Made by a program: the position numbers and the translations under genes
From: Frigoribacterium sp. PhB160
Lineage (GTDB): Bacteria > Actinomycetota > Actinomycetes > Actinomycetales > Microbacteriaceae
DNA length: 64,000 bases
Direction of reading: 5' to 3'
Assembly: GCF_003751785.1 (NCBI RefSeq)
Contig: NZ_RKIE01000001.1
Span: forward strand, 1,837,564-1,901,563
The notes under the pieces: generated by a model
The model's input: the letters and a program-made list of their open reading frames with translations, nothing else
The model's database searches: none
Told to the model about the DNA's origin: nothing
In this document: in pieces, positions 62,781 to 64,000 of the stretch
Numbering within the stretch: position 1 is the stretch's first letter
Layout of the letters: each line of letters opens with the position of its first letter

Positions 62781-64000
62781 TTACGAACGCGTGTCGGCGG
62801 TCGTCCGGCGGGCGCCGGCCGCGAGCTCGAGCAGCTCGCGCGCGTGGTCGAGCCCGCTCGTGCTGTCGGGCAGGCCCGAGAGGAGGCGCGCCATCTCAGC
62901 CACGCGCTCGTCGCCGTCGAGCTGCTGCACGCTGCTCGCGGTGACCTCGCCCGAGGCGTCCTTGACGACCCGCAGGTGGTTGGTCGCGAAGGCCGCTACC
63001 TGTGCGAGGTGGGTGACGACGATGACCTGGGCCCGCTCGGCCAGCTCGGCGAGCCGACGGCCGATCTCGATCGCGGCCGATCCGCCGACGCCGGCGTCCA
63101 CCTCGTCGAACACGAAGGTGGGCACGTCGCTCGACCCGGCCATGACGACCTCGAGGGCGAGCATGACGCGCGACAGCTCGCCGCCCGACGCGCCCTTGCC
63201 GAGCGGACGCGGCTCGCTGCCCGGGTGGGGGCGCAGCAGCAGCGCGACGGCGTCGGCACCCGAGGCCCCGAGCTCGTCGCGCGGCGTCACCTCGACGACG
63301 ATCTCGGCGCCCGTCATGGCGAGCGCGCCGAGCTCGGCGCTGACCCGGGTCGACAGGTCCGCTCCGGAGGCGCGGCGCAGCTCCGTCAGGACGCCCGCCC
63401 TGGCCTCCGCCTCCGCCCGGAACTGGGCGACCTCGTCGTCGAGCTGGGCGAGCCGGTCGTCGTCGCTGTCGAGCTCGACCAGGCGACGGCTGCCGTCGTC
63501 GAGCACCCGGAGGACGTCGTCGAGGGTGGGGCCGTGCTTGCGCATCAGGCTGCCGAGCTCGGCGCGCCTCGTCTGGACGACCTCGAGCTCGCCCGCCGCG
63601 TCGGCGTCGAGGCTGCCCAGGTAGCTCGACAGCCGGGAGGACGTCTCGGACACCTGCACGCTGACCTCGGCGAGCAGGTCGGCGATCGGCTCGAGGGCGC
63701 GGTCGTGGGGCGAGACGCGCTCGATCTGGCGACGCGCCTCCTCGACCATGCCGAGCACGTCGCGGGTGCCGTCGACGGCGTCGGTGGACAGCACCTCGTG
63801 CGCGAGGCCCGCCGCGAGCCGCAGGTCTTCGGAGTTGCTCAGCCGCTCGGCGGTCGCGTCGAGCTCGTCGGCCTCGCCGGCCACCGGCGACACCGACTCG
63901 ATCTCGTCGATGGCGGCCCGAAGGGCCTCCGCCTCGGCGCGCCGCGCGTCGCGGTCTCGGGTGATCTCGTCGAGCTCGTCGCGGGCGGCCTGCCAGGCCT
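62781..64000 (-). CDS. recN: DNA repair protein RecN, C-terminal part (cut by window end)
   Basis: The visible 406 residues are the coiled coil and C-terminal ATPase lobe of this SMC-like double-strand-break repair protein. GKGASGGELSRVMLALEVVMA is the ABC signature, TFVFDEVDAGVGGSAA the Walker B and VIVVTHLAQVAAFA the H-loop. The frame is open to the right edge, so the N-terminal Walker A half lies outside. It is followed by pyrG, as usual in actinobacteria. Confidence 0.95.
   Translation of the reverse strand, partial: AWQAARDELDEITRDRDARRAEAEALRAAIDEIESVSPVAGEADELDATAERLSNSEDLRLAAGLAHEVLSTDAVDGTRDVLGMVEEARRQIERVSPHDRALEPIADLLAEVSVQVSETSSRLSSYLGSLDADAAGELEVVQTRRAELGSLMRKHGPTLDDVLRVLDDGSRRLVELDSDDDRLAQLDDEVAQFRAEAEARAGVLTELRRASGADLSTRVSAELGALAMTGAEIVVEVTPRDELGASGADAVALLLRPHPGSEPRPLGKGASGGELSRVMLALEVVMAGSSDVPTFVFDEVDAGVGGSAAIEIGRRLAELAERAQVIVVTHLAQVAAFATNHLRVVKDASGEVTASSVQQLDGDERVAEMARLLSGLPDSTSGLDHARELLELAAGARRTTADTRS

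Overview
The window comes from a high-GC Gram-positive bacterium (roughly 70% G+C, many GTG starts, 4-bp ATGA/GTGA gene overlaps, -10 boxes of the TANNNT type). The right end carries the order recN, pyrG, a Nudix hydrolase, xerD, parA, scpA, scpB, rluB, tyrA, cmk, der (all on the minus strand). This order is typical of Actinomycetota, and the protein flavour suggests a member of the Microbacteriaceae. The family assignment is inference from gene order and sequence character; no database was consulted.

Left region (0-12 kb): a small membrane protein, an unknown protein, a Vsr-type mismatch endonuclease, a large RecB-like nuclease/SF1 helicase fusion, and divergently from it a tightly coupled jetA-jetB-jetC operon. 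The latter is a Wadjet/MksBEF-type SMC complex. The fourth Wadjet gene, the TOPRIM nuclease jetD/mksG, is not present. Two related hairpin repeats follow.

Metabolic region (12-30.5 kb), three transport or catabolic units. (i) A GH36 alpha-galactosidase with a sugar ABC importer, divergent from a ROK repressor. (ii) A DUF1537 four-carbon acid-sugar kinase and a PdxA2-type dehydrogenase. A 13-bp motif lies in the promoter spacer of the galactosidase operon and again inside a near-perfect palindrome upstream of pdxA2, so the ROK protein may control both. (iii) A seven-gene, overlap-coupled operon for peptide import and cleavage: binding protein, two permeases, fused double ATPase, a 90-residue charged protein, a CocE/NonD hydrolase and a TetR regulator. 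A perfect 22-bp palindrome just upstream of its first gene is the likely TetR operator.

Accessory region (30.5-41 kb): lower-GC, mosaic and partly decaying. It has a membrane-anchored unknown, paired G5-domain genes (one broken by an in-frame stop), a two-repeat unknown gene with a degraded tandem copy, a DUF4234-type protein, a NERD nuclease/UvrD-like helicase, a GIY-YIG/DUF2075 helicase overlapping a MazG-like pyrophosphohydrolase, tRNA-Pro(GGG) with its terminator, and an HNH nuclease. The tRNA's 3' end faces this block, as at many integration sites. The nuclease-helicase genes and the MazG-like enzyme look like defence cargo.

41-51 kb: a sulfonate/nitrate-type ABC importer, a 42-bp palindrome, a MATE efflux pump with its MarR regulator (a consensus promoter overlaid by two 9-bp repeats), a membrane protein, and an unusual operon. 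That operon has a helical small protein with a Gly-Ser tail, a 597-residue WXG-motif/DUF1023 alpha/beta hydrolase, and three paralogous lipoproteins (one frameshifted at a C6 run). It resembles a type VII secretion effector-immunity locus.

51-64 kb: the conserved housekeeping cluster listed above. The most unusual member is rluB, whose C-terminal half holds about 16 copies of a Gly/Arg/Asp-rich repeat. recN is cut by the window end.
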